From UBA7332 sp051652645 (lineage in GTDB: Bacteria > Bacteroidota > Bacteroidia > Bacteroidales > UBA7332): a stretch of 64,000 bases of DNA. The stretch covers positions 1-64,000 of the forward strand of contig JBOFUP010000021.1 of assembly GCA_051652645.1 (NCBI GenBank), read 5' to 3'. The position numbers and the translations under genes are program-made. The first letter of the stretch is position 1. The number at the start of each line of letters is the position of its first letter. This document shows, in pieces, positions 8,368 to 18,500 of the stretch. The notes below the pieces were generated by a model. It ran no database searches. It saw nothing but the letters and a program-made list of their open reading frames with translations, and was not told where the DNA came from.

Positions 8368-9591
8368 ATGAGGAAAATCACATTGTTAGCATTAATGCTA
8401 TACATAGTATTACCTATCTCTTCACAGCAAGTTAAATTGGGTATTGAGGTATTGCGTGATATGGATTTTAAACCCCTAGAGGGTAAACGTGTTGGGCTTA
8501 TAACAAATCCAACTGGGGTTGATAGTAAGTTAAAGAGCACCATCGATATATTACATGAGTCTCCTAAGGTTAATCTAGTGGCTTTGTATGGTCCTGAGCA
8601 TGGTGTTAGAGGTGATGTTCATGCTGGAGATAAGGTAGATGATGCTAAAGATAAGAAGACTTCACTTCCTGTATTCTCTTTATATGGTAAGACAAGAAAG
8701 CCGACAAAGGAGATGCTAAAGGGTATAGATGTTCTTGTTTATGACATTCAGGACATTGGTTGTAGATCATTTACTTATATTAGTACAATGGGATTGGCCA
8801 TCGAGGCAGCTCATGAGAATGGAATTGAGGTAATGGTGTTGGACCGTCCAAATCCAATCGGTGGATTGAAAGTTGAGGGTTGTATAACAGAGGATAAGTT
8901 TATCTCTTTTGTTAGTCAATTTAAGATACCTTATCTATATGGATTGACTTGTGGGGAGTTAGCTAATTTCTTAGTTGGAGAGAAGATGTTGCCAAAATGC
9001 AAACTCTCGGTTATTCCAATGGAAAATTGGAAGCGAGAGATGGATTATACAAAGACTGGTCTTCAATGGATACCGGCCTCACCTCATATCCCGCATCCTC
9101 ATTCGGCATTCTTTTATCCAGTGTCTGGTATTGTTGGAGAGTTAGGTGTTATATCAATAGGTGTAGGATATACTATACCTTTTCAGATGTTTGCAACAGA
9201 CTCAATACCTGCAGATCTATTAGCAGATAATCTAAATGCGTTGAACCTAGAGGGGATATTCTTCAGACCTATTCATATTAAACCATTTTATTCAGTAGGT
9301 CAGGGTAAGAACTATCAAGGTGTTCAGGTTCATATATTCGATTATAATAAAGCAGAACTATCAGACATACAATTCTATGTTATGCAGGAGATGTATAAGA
9401 TAGATCCTAAAATGGATTTCTTTAGTCGTTGTGAAAAGAGCCGACATAATATGTGGGATAAGGTCTCTGGTAGTGATTACATTAGAAGAGAGTTTTCAAA
9501 AGGGTATGACTTTAAATCAATAAAAGAGTATTGGCATAAGGACAATGAGTCGTTCAAATCTATCTCAAAAGCTTATTGGTTATATAGATAG
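8368..9591 (+). CDS. namZ: NamZ exo-beta-N-acetylmuramidase (DUF1343), first copy
   Basis: NamZ releases MurNAc from the non-reducing end of peptidoglycan glycans and MurNAc-GlcNAc. A cleavable signal peptide (MRKITLLALMLYIVLPISSQ) sends it to the periplasm or beyond. Family motifs appear in order: GKRVGLITNPTGVDS, LYGPEHGVRGD with the probable catalytic Glu, VYDIQDIGCRSFTYISTM, VLDRPNPIGG, and SIGVGYTIPFQMF. The length of 407 residues is normal. It stands between AmpG and the D-lactate-type dehydrogenase. A second, diverged copy is at 32947. Together they suggest different glycan substrates or different locations. Confidence 0.9.
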   Translation: MRKITLLALMLYIVLPISSQQVKLGIEVLRDMDFKPLEGKRVGLITNPTGVDSKLKSTIDILHESPKVNLVALYGPEHGVRGDVHAGDKVDDAKDKKTSLPVFSLYGKTRKPTKEMLKGIDVLVYDIQDIGCRSFTYISTMGLAIEAAHENGIEVMVLDRPNPIGGLKVEGCITEDKFISFVSQFKIPYLYGLTCGELANFLVGEKMLPKCKLSVIPMENWKREMDYTKTGLQWIPASPHIPHPHSAFFYPVSGIVGELGVISIGVGYTIPFQMFATDSIPADLLADNLNALNLEGIFFRPIHIKPFYSVGQGKNYQGVQVHIFDYNKAELSDIQFYVMQEMYKIDPKMDFFSRCEKSRHNMWDKVSGSDYIRREFSKGYDFKSIKEYWHKDNESFKSISKAYWLYR

Positions 9592-9643
9592 ATACTCTCA
9601 TACTCTTAAATAAATTGGCTGAGAACTACTTATTCAAAATAGC

Positions 9644-12463
9644 ATGGAAAACAAATATCAACAATTCCTGAATAACATATCTGTATATATCCCCAAGTCG
9701 AGGATATATACAGACTCTTTGCGTACCCTAGCTTGGGGTACTGATGCAAGCTTCTATAGGTTAATACCAAAAATTGTTGTTCAAGCACTAAATGAACAAG
9801 AGGTTATTGTACTGCTTAAAGTAGCAAATAGTCTTGAATTACCTGTTACTTTTAGGGCAGCAGGAACTAGTCTCTCAGGGCAATCAATAAGTGATTCTAT
9901 ATTAATTGTTGCTGGTAAATTGTGGGATAGGTGTGAGATCCTAAATTGTGGAGAGGTGATAAAGTCACAACCAGGAGTTGTTGGAGAGAGGTTGAATAGG
10001 TTATTGAAACCATATGGAAGGCGATTTACCCCAGATCCAGCATCTCTAAAGTCGGCAATGCTTGGGGGTATTATAATGAATAATGCCTCAGGGATGAATT
10101 GCAGTACCCACTCTAATAGCGATAGGATGTTGGAGTCGGCAAGGATTATTCTTTATGATGGTACTTTATTGGATAGTGGATCTATTGAAAGTCGTAGGGA
10201 ATTTGAGATATTACATCCTGAAATTGTTAGAAAAATATCTGAGATAAGAGATAGAATCAGAGAAGATAGTGATCTTAATGAGTTGATAAGGAGAAAGTAT
10301 AGCATAAAGAATGTGACAGGATTGAATCTATTGCCATTTGTTTTATATGAAGATCCTTTTGATATTATAACTCACTTAATGGTTGGCTCTGAGGGTACAT
10401 TGGCATTCTTATCAGAGGCTACAATGAAGAGTGGATTGGATCATGCGCATAAGTCAAGCTCTATGATCTATTTCAGAGATTTGCGAAGTGCTTGTTTGGC
10501 TATTCAGCGAATGAAGTCTCTACCAGTAATAAGTGCGGAACTGCTAGATAGAAGATCTCTAAAGGCTGTAGAGGACCGTCCTGGAATACCTGATTTTATA
10601 TCCTCATTAGAAGATGGCGTTACTGCCGTTTTGGTTGAGGTGATTGGAGATGATTACAATAAGATGTTGTCTAATTGTGAGATAGTAGGGAATGAATTAG
10701 CTTCTTTCTCAACTGTATACCCAATAGAGTTTACTGATGATGAGTCTATCTATTCTGGTTACTGGGCAATACGATCTGGTATATTCCCTTCAGTTGGAGC
10801 TATGAGGAAACCAGGCACTACTTGTCTAATAGAGGATGTGGCTTTTCCTATTGGGGATCTTCCAGAAGCAACAGCAGAACTTCAAGAGACTCTTGTTCGT
10901 CATGGATATGATGATGCGGTTATATATGGTCATGCTATGGATGGTAATTACCACTTTATATTTTCGCAAAGTTTCTCTTCTGAGAATGAGATTGAGCGTT
11001 ATGAGAGATTGATGGATGATGTCGTTAAGCTTGTTGTAGATAAGTATCATGGTTCGTTAAAGGCCGAGCATGGTACAGGGAGAAATATGGCAGCTTATGT
11101 TAGTTATGAGTGGGGAGAAAAAGCTTATTCAATAATGAGGGAGATTAAGTCTCTATTTGATCCACATAATATTATTAACCCAGGGGTAATATTTAACGAT
11201 GACCCTAATTGTCATACTAAATACCTTAAGCCACTGCCAATATGTGATGGGATTGTTGATAAATGTATTGAGTGTGGATTTTGTGAAGTGAACTGCTTGA
11301 CTCATGGGTTGACTCTTTCTTCAAGACAGAGAATAGTAGCTTGGAGAGAGATCTCAAAATTGAAACAAGAGGGTTTAGATTCAAAACGCTTATCTGAGCT
11401 AAATAGCCAATTTAAATATTATGGAGATCAATCTTGTGCTGGGGATGGTCTATGTGCAACCTCATGCCCTATGGGTATTAATACAGGTGAGTTGATTCAT
11501 GAGATTAGATCGCAAGCTTGTAAGCCTGGTTCTTTAGCTTGGAGTGTGGGTAATTTCGCAGCAAATCATTTTAAACAGGTTAAGGGTTCTCTAAGAACAC
11601 TATTAAATGTTGGATCTTTTACCCAATCTATTTTGGGAGATAAAGCATTATCTGCAATGACTTATATTGGAGGAGTAGTGGCAAAGGATTTTCCACAATG
11701 GTTGCCAGAGATGCCTCGAGCTTATAAGTTCAATAGTGATTCTCTCTTGAATACTTCCTCCTCTCTCAAGGTTGTCTATTTCCCAAGTTGTATAAATCAG
11801 ACTATGGGTCTTTCGAAAGGAAGCGTAGTAAAGGATAGTTTGGTTGAGGCAACAGTTAAGTTATTAAATAGAGGAGGCTATCAAGTAGTTTTTCCTGAAA
11901 ATATAGATAACTATTGCTGTGGAACAATATGGGAGAGTAAGGGGATGATGGATATAGCAGATAGGAAGAGTGATGAGTTATTTAAAGCTCTTTGGGTAGC
12001 TTCGAATAATGGAGAGTATCCTATACTTTGTGATCAGAGTCCTTGTTTATATCGAATGCGCAAGGTGATGCGAGGCCTTAAGCTTTATGAGCCTGTTGAG
12101 TTCATTCATAAGTTTCTACTTGATAGATTGCCAATAAGCAAAAGTAATAGACCAATATCAATCCATTCAACATGTTCTTCAAGAAAGATGGGTCAAACTG
12201 ATATGATTGCAGAGGTTGCAAAGAGATGTTCTTCTAACGTGTTTATTCCTCAAGAGGTTGGGTGTTGTGGATTTGCAGGCGATAAAGGATTTACTAATCC
12301 AGAGATAAATAGTTATGCACTGAGAAAATTGAAGCCTCAATTGATTGAAAATTCAGTAGAGATTGGCTACTCTAATAGTAGAACATGTGAAATAGGACTA
12401 GAACACAATACAGGGGTTCCGTATGTCTCTATTATTTACCTATTGGAAGAGTGTAGTAGATAA
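9644..12463 (+). CDS. FAD/Fe-S dehydrogenase, probable D-lactate dehydrogenase
   Basis: Fusion of a GlcD/Dld-type flavoprotein and a GlpC/LldE-type Fe-S protein. The N-terminal half has the PCMH FAD fold: PVTFRAAGTSLSGQSISDS, FTPDPASLKSAMLGGIIMNN, VGSEGTLAFLSEATM, and the C-terminal cap ends in HGTGRNMAAYV and SLFDPHNIINPGVIF. Two 4Fe-4S motifs follow (CIECGFCEVNC and CAGDGLCATSCPMGIN), then two CCG modules (NYCCGTIWE and EVGCCGFAGDKGF). It has no signal peptide and probably acts on the inner face of the membrane, passing electrons to menaquinone. MurQ, encoded three genes on, releases one D-lactate per MurNAc, so D-lactate is the natural substrate here; other 2-hydroxyacids (glycolate, hydroxyglutarate) cannot be excluded by sequence. 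Confidence 0.85.
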   Translation: MENKYQQFLNNISVYIPKSRIYTDSLRTLAWGTDASFYRLIPKIVVQALNEQEVIVLLKVANSLELPVTFRAAGTSLSGQSISDSILIVAGKLWDRCEILNCGEVIKSQPGVVGERLNRLLKPYGRRFTPDPASLKSAMLGGIIMNNASGMNCSTHSNSDRMLESARIILYDGTLLDSGSIESRREFEILHPEIVRKISEIRDRIREDSDLNELIRRKYSIKNVTGLNLLPFVLYEDPFDIITHLMVGSEGTLAFLSEATMKSGLDHAHKSSSMIYFRDLRSACLAIQRMKSLPVISAELLDRRSLKAVEDRPGIPDFISSLEDGVTAVLVEVIGDDYNKMLSNCEIVGNELASFSTVYPIEFTDDESIYSGYWAIRSGIFPSVGAMRKPGTTCLIEDVAFPIGDLPEATAELQETLVRHGYDDAVIYGHAMDGNYHFIFSQSFSSENEIERYERLMDDVVKLVVDKYHGSLKAEHGTGRNMAAYVSYEWGEKAYSIMREIKSLFDPHNIINPGVIFNDDPNCHTKYLKPLPICDGIVDKCIECGFCEVNCLTHGLTLSSRQRIVAWREISKLKQEGLDSKRLSELNSQFKYYGDQSCAGDGLCATSCPMGINTGELIHEIRSQACKPGSLAWSVGNFAANHFKQVKGSLRTLLNVGSFTQSILGDKALSAMTYIGGVVAKDFPQWLPEMPRAYKFNSDSLLNTSSSLKVVYFPSCINQTMGLSKGSVVKDSLVEATVKLLNRGGYQVVFPENIDNYCCGTIWESKGMMDIADRKSDELFKALWVASNNGEYPILCDQSPCLYRMRKVMRGLKLYEPVEFIHKFLLDRLPISKSNRPISIHSTCSSRKMGQTDMIAEVAKRCSSNVFIPQEVGCCGFAGDKGFTNPEINSYALRKLKPQLIENSVEIGYSNSRTCEIGLEHNTGVPYVSIIYLLEECSR

Positions 12464-12500
12464 ATCGAAGAGTTGTCATATCATTAAAATCTAATATGTT

Positions 12501-13685
12501 ATGGTTAAAGAAAAACCAGTTCGTTTACTATCATTGGACGTCCTTCGTGGGATTACAATAGCCGGTATGATTATGGTAAATAATCCGGGTTCTTGGAGTA
12601 AGATTTACACTCCTCTAGGGCATGCTAGTTGGGATGGTTTGACCCCAACAGATCTTATATTCCCATTTTTTATGTTCATAATGGGAGTCTCAATGTTTAT
12701 GTCTCTCCAGAAGTCTAACTTCAAGTTTAGTAAAGACTTCTTTATCAAGTTACTTAAGAGGAGTGTTATAATTTTTGCCATAGGTCTTGCCATAGGTTGG
12801 TTCTCGATACTTTGTTATGGGACTTTTGATATAGGAAAGAGCGATTTAACAATGTTCGAACGCTTCAAGAATAGTGTTTTCCCTTATGATAGGATAAGGA
12901 TATTGGGAGTAATGCAGAGATTATCATTATCATATTTTTTCTCATCTCTTATAGTTGTTCTTGTAAATCATAAATATCTGTGGAGAGTTGTTGTTGGGAT
13001 ATTATTATCATATACTATCATACTATTTGCAGGTAATGGATTGGCCTTAAGTTCTGATAATATTATTGCTGTAGTAGATAGGGCTCTCTTTGGTGAGGCT
13101 CATATGTATAAGGAGTTCTTGCCCGATGGTGGTAGAATAGCTTTTGATCCTGAGGGATTACTCAGTACCATACCTTGTGTGGCCCATGTATTAATAGGTT
13201 TTTTAATTGGCAGGGTATTAGTAGATACTAAAGATCTAAATGAGAAAGTTAAGAATCTACTTTTATATGGTACAATAATGCTATTTGTAGCCCTACTATT
13301 AAGTTATGGAGTCCCAATTAATAAAAAGGTTTGGAGTTCAACCTTTGTACTCTCTACATGTGGTTTTGCTTCACAGTTTCTAGCTATTCTTATTTGGATA
13401 ATTGATATTAATAAAAAGAGTAGTTGGACCGGATTCTTTAATTCATTCGGAGTTAATCCTCTTTTTATGTATGTCTTGGGTGGTTTCTTATCAATACTTT
13501 TTGGTAGTATAAGATTCAGAACTGATGATGGCATTGTTAGTGTAAAAGGATTTATTTACTCAACATTACAGAATTGGGTTGGTGATGACTATATGGCCTC
13601 CCTTTTATTTTCGTTATTTTTTATTGCGCTAAATGCTGCTTTTGGCTACATACTTTATCGAAAACGGGTATATATTAAGATATGA
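12501..13685 (+). CDS. DUF5009 / NagX-type membrane protein, possible MurNAc permease
   Basis: Polytopic inner-membrane protein related to heparan-alpha-glucosaminide N-acetyltransferase and NagX. The opening RLLSLDVLRGITIAGMIMVN and the TPTDLIFPFFMFIMGVSM segment are diagnostic, and about ten hydrophobic helices fill 394 residues. NagX proteins sit in amino-sugar operons and have been proposed to act in uptake or transacetylation. In Tannerella forsythia a transporter-kinase-murQ trio (murTKQ) imports and uses MurNAc. The order here, this gene then kinase then murQ, is the same, so this may be the transporter. That is an inference from gene order; I do not recall with certainty which family MurT belongs to. 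Confidence 0.7.
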   Translation: MVKEKPVRLLSLDVLRGITIAGMIMVNNPGSWSKIYTPLGHASWDGLTPTDLIFPFFMFIMGVSMFMSLQKSNFKFSKDFFIKLLKRSVIIFAIGLAIGWFSILCYGTFDIGKSDLTMFERFKNSVFPYDRIRILGVMQRLSLSYFFSSLIVVLVNHKYLWRVVVGILLSYTIILFAGNGLALSSDNIIAVVDRALFGEAHMYKEFLPDGGRIAFDPEGLLSTIPCVAHVLIGFLIGRVLVDTKDLNEKVKNLLLYGTIMLFVALLLSYGVPINKKVWSSTFVLSTCGFASQFLAILIWIIDINKKSSWTGFFNSFGVNPLFMYVLGGFLSILFGSIRFRTDDGIVSVKGFIYSTLQNWVGDDYMASLLFSLFFIALNAAFGYILYRKRVYIKI

Positions 13686-13711
13686 TAACTTAGGATTGGA
13701 TTATGTAGCTT

Positions 13712-13741
13712 AATATTATTTACCAATGCGTAAATAATATT
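13712..13741. promoter_or_regulatory. perfect 12-bp inverted repeat upstream of kinase-murQ
   Basis: AATATTATTTAC (13712-13723) and GTAAATAATATT (13730-13741) form a perfect inverted repeat around 6 bases, in the 120-base gap before the kinase gene. No T run follows, so an operator for a repressor or a 5' RNA hairpin is more likely than a terminator. No regulator gene is in the locus to pair it with. Confidence 0.5.
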
Positions 13742-13805
13742 TAATACGATATTATTGTAAACTAATTAAGCCTACATTGGCTTTATAAAAGAAAGTATAA
13801 ATTAT

Positions 13806-14645
13806 ATGATTTTGATTGCAGATAGTGGATCAACAAAAACATCATGGTCACTAGTAGATAGAGAGGGAATGCTTTTTGAATATAGTACATTAGGTATTAA
13901 TCCTTTTTTTCAGTCGGAAGAAGATATTTGTGAGGATTTAGAGAGAAATCTATACCCAAAGATAAACATGATATCTATTGAGGATATATTTTTCTATGGA
14001 GCTGGTTGTGCTTTGCCAGAGAAAAAGGAGTTAGTAGCAAATGCACTAAAAAAGTTTTTTCCAAAAGCTAATATAGAGGTAGAATCAGATCTTTTAGCTG
14101 TTGCAAGAGCTCAATGTAGACAGAATCCTGGTATTGCATGTATCTTGGGAACGGGTTCTAATTCTTGTTTCTACAATGGTGACAAGATTGTTAAAAACAT
14201 TTCTCCACTTGGCTATATATTAGGTGATGAAGGTAGTGGAGCTGTTCTAGGAAGACTGTTAGTTTCTGATTGCCTGAAAAACCAACTACCACAACGTTTG
14301 ATAGATAAGTTCTTCAAGAAATTTGAAATTACACCAGCAGAGATTCTCGAGAGTGTATATAAGAAACCTTTTCCGAATAGATTCTTAGCTAGGTTTACAA
14401 TATTTCTGAGTGAAAATATTTGTGAACCAGAAATAGCAGAGATAGTATATAAAGGATTCAAGGATTTCTTTACTAGAAATGTAATGCAATATGACTATGA
14501 GAATTACCATGTTCATGTTATAGGATCTATAGCCTTTCACTTCTCGGAAATACTAAAAGAGGTTTCAGAAGAGCTCGGTATTTCTATTGGTTCTATAGAG
14601 AGATCTCCAATGAAGGGACTAGTATATTATCATACAAATAATTAA
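13806..14645 (+). CDS. murK: N-acetylmuramate/N-acetylglucosamine kinase (BadF/BcrA ATPase family)
   Basis: ATP-dependent cytoplasmic sugar kinase with the ASKHA fold. The phosphate-1 loop ILIADSGSTKTSWSLVD opens the protein. A GAGCA turn is near residue 65, phosphate-2 is CILGTGSNSCFYNGD near 115, and the conserved SPLGYILGDEGSGAVLGRLL follows. The length of 279 residues fits the family. With MurQ 20 bases downstream, the product is expected to be MurNAc-6-phosphate, as for MurK of Tannerella. Family members often accept GlcNAc too, and GlcNAc released by the GH20 enzyme of the same locus would need phosphorylation. The symbol is given on context. Confidence 0.82.
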   Translation: MILIADSGSTKTSWSLVDREGMLFEYSTLGINPFFQSEEDICEDLERNLYPKINMISIEDIFFYGAGCALPEKKELVANALKKFFPKANIEVESDLLAVARAQCRQNPGIACILGTGSNSCFYNGDKIVKNISPLGYILGDEGSGAVLGRLLVSDCLKNQLPQRLIDKFFKKFEITPAEILESVYKKPFPNRFLARFTIFLSENICEPEIAEIVYKGFKDFFTRNVMQYDYENYHVHVIGSIAFHFSEILKEVSEELGISIGSIERSPMKGLVYYHTNN

Positions 14646-14664
14646 TAATTGAAAGAATAGAATT

Positions 14665-15474
14665 ATGGCATTTGAGAAAATTACAGAACAACCTTCTCTA
14701 TATAATGATTTAGATAAGATGAGTGTAGCAGAAATCTTGTTCAACATTAATCAAGAGGACAAGAAAGTTGCTATAGCTGTTGAGAAGACTTTACCTCAAA
14801 TAGAGATCTTAGTTGAAGGAATTGTCGAGAGAATGTTAAGAGGTGGAAGAATATTTTATCTCGGTGCAGGAACAAGTGGACGATTGGGCGTTCTTGATGC
14901 ATCTGAGATACCTCCTACTTATGGCATGCCTAATACACTAGTAATTGGTCTAATTGCAGGTGGTGATCATGCCTTGAAAAATCCTATTGAGGCTGCAGAG
15001 GATGATCCCGATAAATCGTGGAATGAATTGTTATCATATAACGTAAATGAAAATGATACAGTTATAGGTATTGCAGCATCAGGAACAACACCATATGTGA
15101 TAGGAGCATTGCAAAGAGCTAGAGCTAAGGGCATTCTAACGGCAGCAATATCATGTAATCCAGACTCGCCGATATCTCAAGCCGCAGAAATAGCTATAGA
15201 GCCTATTGTAGGTCCTGAGTTTGTTACAGGAAGTACGAGGATGAAATCTGGTACTGCACAGAAGATGGTGCTAAATATGATTACTACCTCCACAATGATA
15301 AAATTGGGTAGGGTAAAAGGTAATAAGATGGTTAATATGCAGTTGACGAATGATAAGTTAGTTGATCGTGGTACTAGAATGATTGTAGATGAAACAGGTA
15401 TTAGTTACGATCAAGCAAAGAACCTTCTTCTACTCCATGGATCTGTAAAAAAAGCTATTGATAGCTTAAGATAA
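14665..15474 (+). CDS. murQ: N-acetylmuramic acid 6-phosphate etherase
   Basis: Cleaves the lactyl ether of MurNAc-6-P to give GlcNAc-6-P and D-lactate in the cytoplasm. The SIS sugar-phosphate fold is clear: FYLGAGTSGRLGVLDASEIP, with E81 matching the catalytic acid of E. coli MurQ. LIAGGDHALKNPIEAAEDD follows with a second conserved acid (probably E112), then IAASGTTPYVIGAL and EFVTGSTRMKSGTAQKMVLN. At 269 residues it is slightly shorter at the C-terminus than the E. coli enzyme (about 298). It is in one run with the kinase, and it makes the D-lactate that the FAD/Fe-S enzyme upstream can use. Confidence 0.95.
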   Translation: MAFEKITEQPSLYNDLDKMSVAEILFNINQEDKKVAIAVEKTLPQIEILVEGIVERMLRGGRIFYLGAGTSGRLGVLDASEIPPTYGMPNTLVIGLIAGGDHALKNPIEAAEDDPDKSWNELLSYNVNENDTVIGIAASGTTPYVIGALQRARAKGILTAAISCNPDSPISQAAEIAIEPIVGPEFVTGSTRMKSGTAQKMVLNMITTSTMIKLGRVKGNKMVNMQLTNDKLVDRGTRMIVDETGISYDQAKNLLLLHGSVKKAIDSLR

Positions 15475-15552
15475 CTGGGCGAATAATACTTGAGCTATAT
15501 AATTAAATCTAATAGCCTTTGTAACTAAATCAAATATCTAAAAACAAATATC

Positions 15553-18500
15553 ATGAGGATAAAACTATTGTTTATTATCTTTATTACTGCTACACTCTCT
15601 GCTTTATCTCAGAGAGTTGTGACAGGAGTTGTTACATCTTCGGAGGATGGACTTCCAGTTATTGGAGCTTCAGTCTTAGAAAAAGGGACAACAAATGGAA
15701 CAATCACAGACTTTGATGGAAACTATTCCATAAGGGTCAATGATAATGCATCCCTAGTGATCACTTATGTTGGACTGAAGGAGCAACTAGTTAAGGTTAC
15801 TAGTTCAACAATTAATGTTGTCCTTGAATCTAATGCCATTGAGATGGGTGAGGTTGTTGTTACAGCTATGGGGATAAAACAAGAAAAGAAAAAGCTAAAT
15901 TTTGCAGTACAGAGTATTAATTCTGAAGATGTAACAGCCGATAGATCTCAGAACTTCGTAAATTCTCTTCAAGGTAAGGTTGCTGGTGTTAATGTAACAA
16001 ACGCTGGTGGATCTCCAAATGCAGGATCTCAGATTATCATCCGTGGGGTCTCCTCAATAAATCCATCCCAAGGTAATGAACCTCTTTTTGTTATTGACGG
16101 TATGCCCCTCTCAGGAGGAGCATCTAAAGCCGCAGATATTAACCCAAACGACATAGAGAATGTCACTGTGTTGAAGGGTGCTGCAGCATCAGCATTGTAT
16201 GGTCAAGAGGGTGCTAATGGGGTGATTATGATTACAACAAAAGCAGGTAAAGCTGGACAGATGACAATTACGGCAAATGCGAGTGTTCAGATAGACCAAG
16301 CCGTAAGATTACCTAAAATACAGACAAAATATGGCCCAGGAGCAGGTGGTTTCTATCGCGAGCAAACAAGTGGTGGTTGGGGACCTATGTTGGGTAGTGA
16401 TGAGACTGTCTATGACAATGTTGGTAACTTCATTCAAAATGGATTATTCCACAAATATGATGTAAGTGCATCAGGGGGGTCTGAGAAATTTACAGCATAC
16501 TCTTCTGCTAGCTATTCTCATAGTGATGGAGTTGTTCCCAATGACTATTTAGAGAGAATTACAGCTCTATTAAAAGCAAACTACAAAGTTTCAAAGCAGT
16601 TAGAGCTGTCGATGATGGGTAATATTACAAGTAGTAAATCCAGAGGTTTCTCTTCTTCTGGAATGAGTTCAGTATACTCTTGGCCTATCAATGATGATAT
16701 GTCTAATTATAAGAATCCAGATGGATCTATTCGTTTTAGATATATTGCCGATAATAAAGTCGATTCACCAGTGAGCCCGCTTTGGAGTAGATATGAAGAT
16801 GATAATGAGAACTTGTCAACTCGTTACTTACTTCAGGGTACAGCTAGTTACACTCCTATCAAAGACCTTAATTTTACAGGACGAATAAACTACGATCAAT
16901 CAAATAGTCAATCTGATGGTTATATAGTTCCTAAGTTTAGAAAGAGTGATTTCACATCTGAAGAGTTAGATAGGGTTGCTCTAAGCAATTTTGGATCTTA
17001 TGAATATACATCAGGTCGCAGTCAATTATTCTCGACTAATTTGATGGGTACATACAAAATTGATCTGACAAGAGGTTTCAATTTAGATTTAATGGCAGGG
17101 ACTGAGATGAAGATGCGTAAAGGGTGGTCTTCTTCAGTAGCGGGTAGAGATTTTGTTATTCCAGGAGTATACTCTTTAGCTAATTGTGGTGAGATCCTAC
17201 CTAATGATTCTAGAATGGAGCATTCTCAATATCGCATGTATAGCTTCTTTGGTGAGCTTCGTTTGGACTATAAAGGACTTGTTACCTCTAGCGTTACGCT
17301 TCGAAACGACCATTCTTCGACCTTAGATCCTGAAAACAACTCTTACTTATATCCTTCATTCACGGGGGGATTGCTGTTCACTGAGCTATTTAAGATTGAA
17401 AGTGACATATTGAGCTATGGTAAAATACGAGGTAACTGGGCTAAAGTAGGTAAAGATACTGCACCATATTTGTTTGATAGAAAGTTTAAACAGTTTCCAA
17501 CATATCCAGATCAAGGATTTGGAGCTGATCCCACTTCTTCAGTAGCTAGTAAATTAAAGCCAGAGATGTCGACTTCTTGGGAGATAGGTGCTGATTTCCG
17601 ATTCTTCAATAGCAAAACTAGACTAGATATGGCTTACTACTCTACAAAAGTGGAGGATCAGATTGTTACTGTACGCGTATCACCAGCCTCAGGTCATATA
17701 TTACAGACAAGGAATGAGGGATCGGTGAAGAATCATGGTATAGAGTTAACACTAGACCAAGAGATAATAAAGAATAGAGATTTTTCTTGGAATGCTGCAT
17801 TTAACTTTGGACTAAACAGGGGTAAAGTATTATCACTTCCAGATGGGATTGTAGAGATTCAAGGTGGTCAGTATGGAGATATTTTTGCAACTGCTTATCT
17901 TAATGGATCAACAACTGCAATATCAGGTATAGATTACTTAAGGTCTCCTAATGGTGATATCGTTGTTAACGAACAAGGTTATCCAATTGTAAATCCAGCT
18001 AAAGGCGTTAACATTGGTAATAGAGAACCAGACTTTTTGGCTGGTCTTACATCTAACTTCAAGTATAAGGATCTTTCGTTATCATTCTTATTTGACTTCC
18101 GCAAAGGTGGTGATGTTGTAAATGTTACTCGTAGAGGACTTTTAAGTAATGGCCAAGACTATTCATTGATGAATTATAGAAATAGAGAGGTAGTATTTAA
18201 TGGTGTTGTTATGCAATCTGACGGTACTTATACTCCAAATACAAAGCGTATAACACTAGATCAAAATACTTTGGTGAACTATTACTATAATGTTAGTTCA
18301 AACTTTGTTGAAGAGGGTTCATATTGCAGACTAAGCTATGTAACACTTACATACGATCTGAGTAAATACCTAAAGAAATCAGCCATTAAAGGTCTTAAGA
18401 TTTCAGCTACTGGTCGAAACTTATTCTTGTTAACAAAATATACAGGGTCTGATCCACAAGTAAATGCTTCTACATCTTCGGGTGGTTCGGGTGGTAGTGG

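Noticed and set aside
8997..9230. + strand ORF inside the first namZ
   Set aside because: Out-of-frame shadow inside a gene with clear family motifs.
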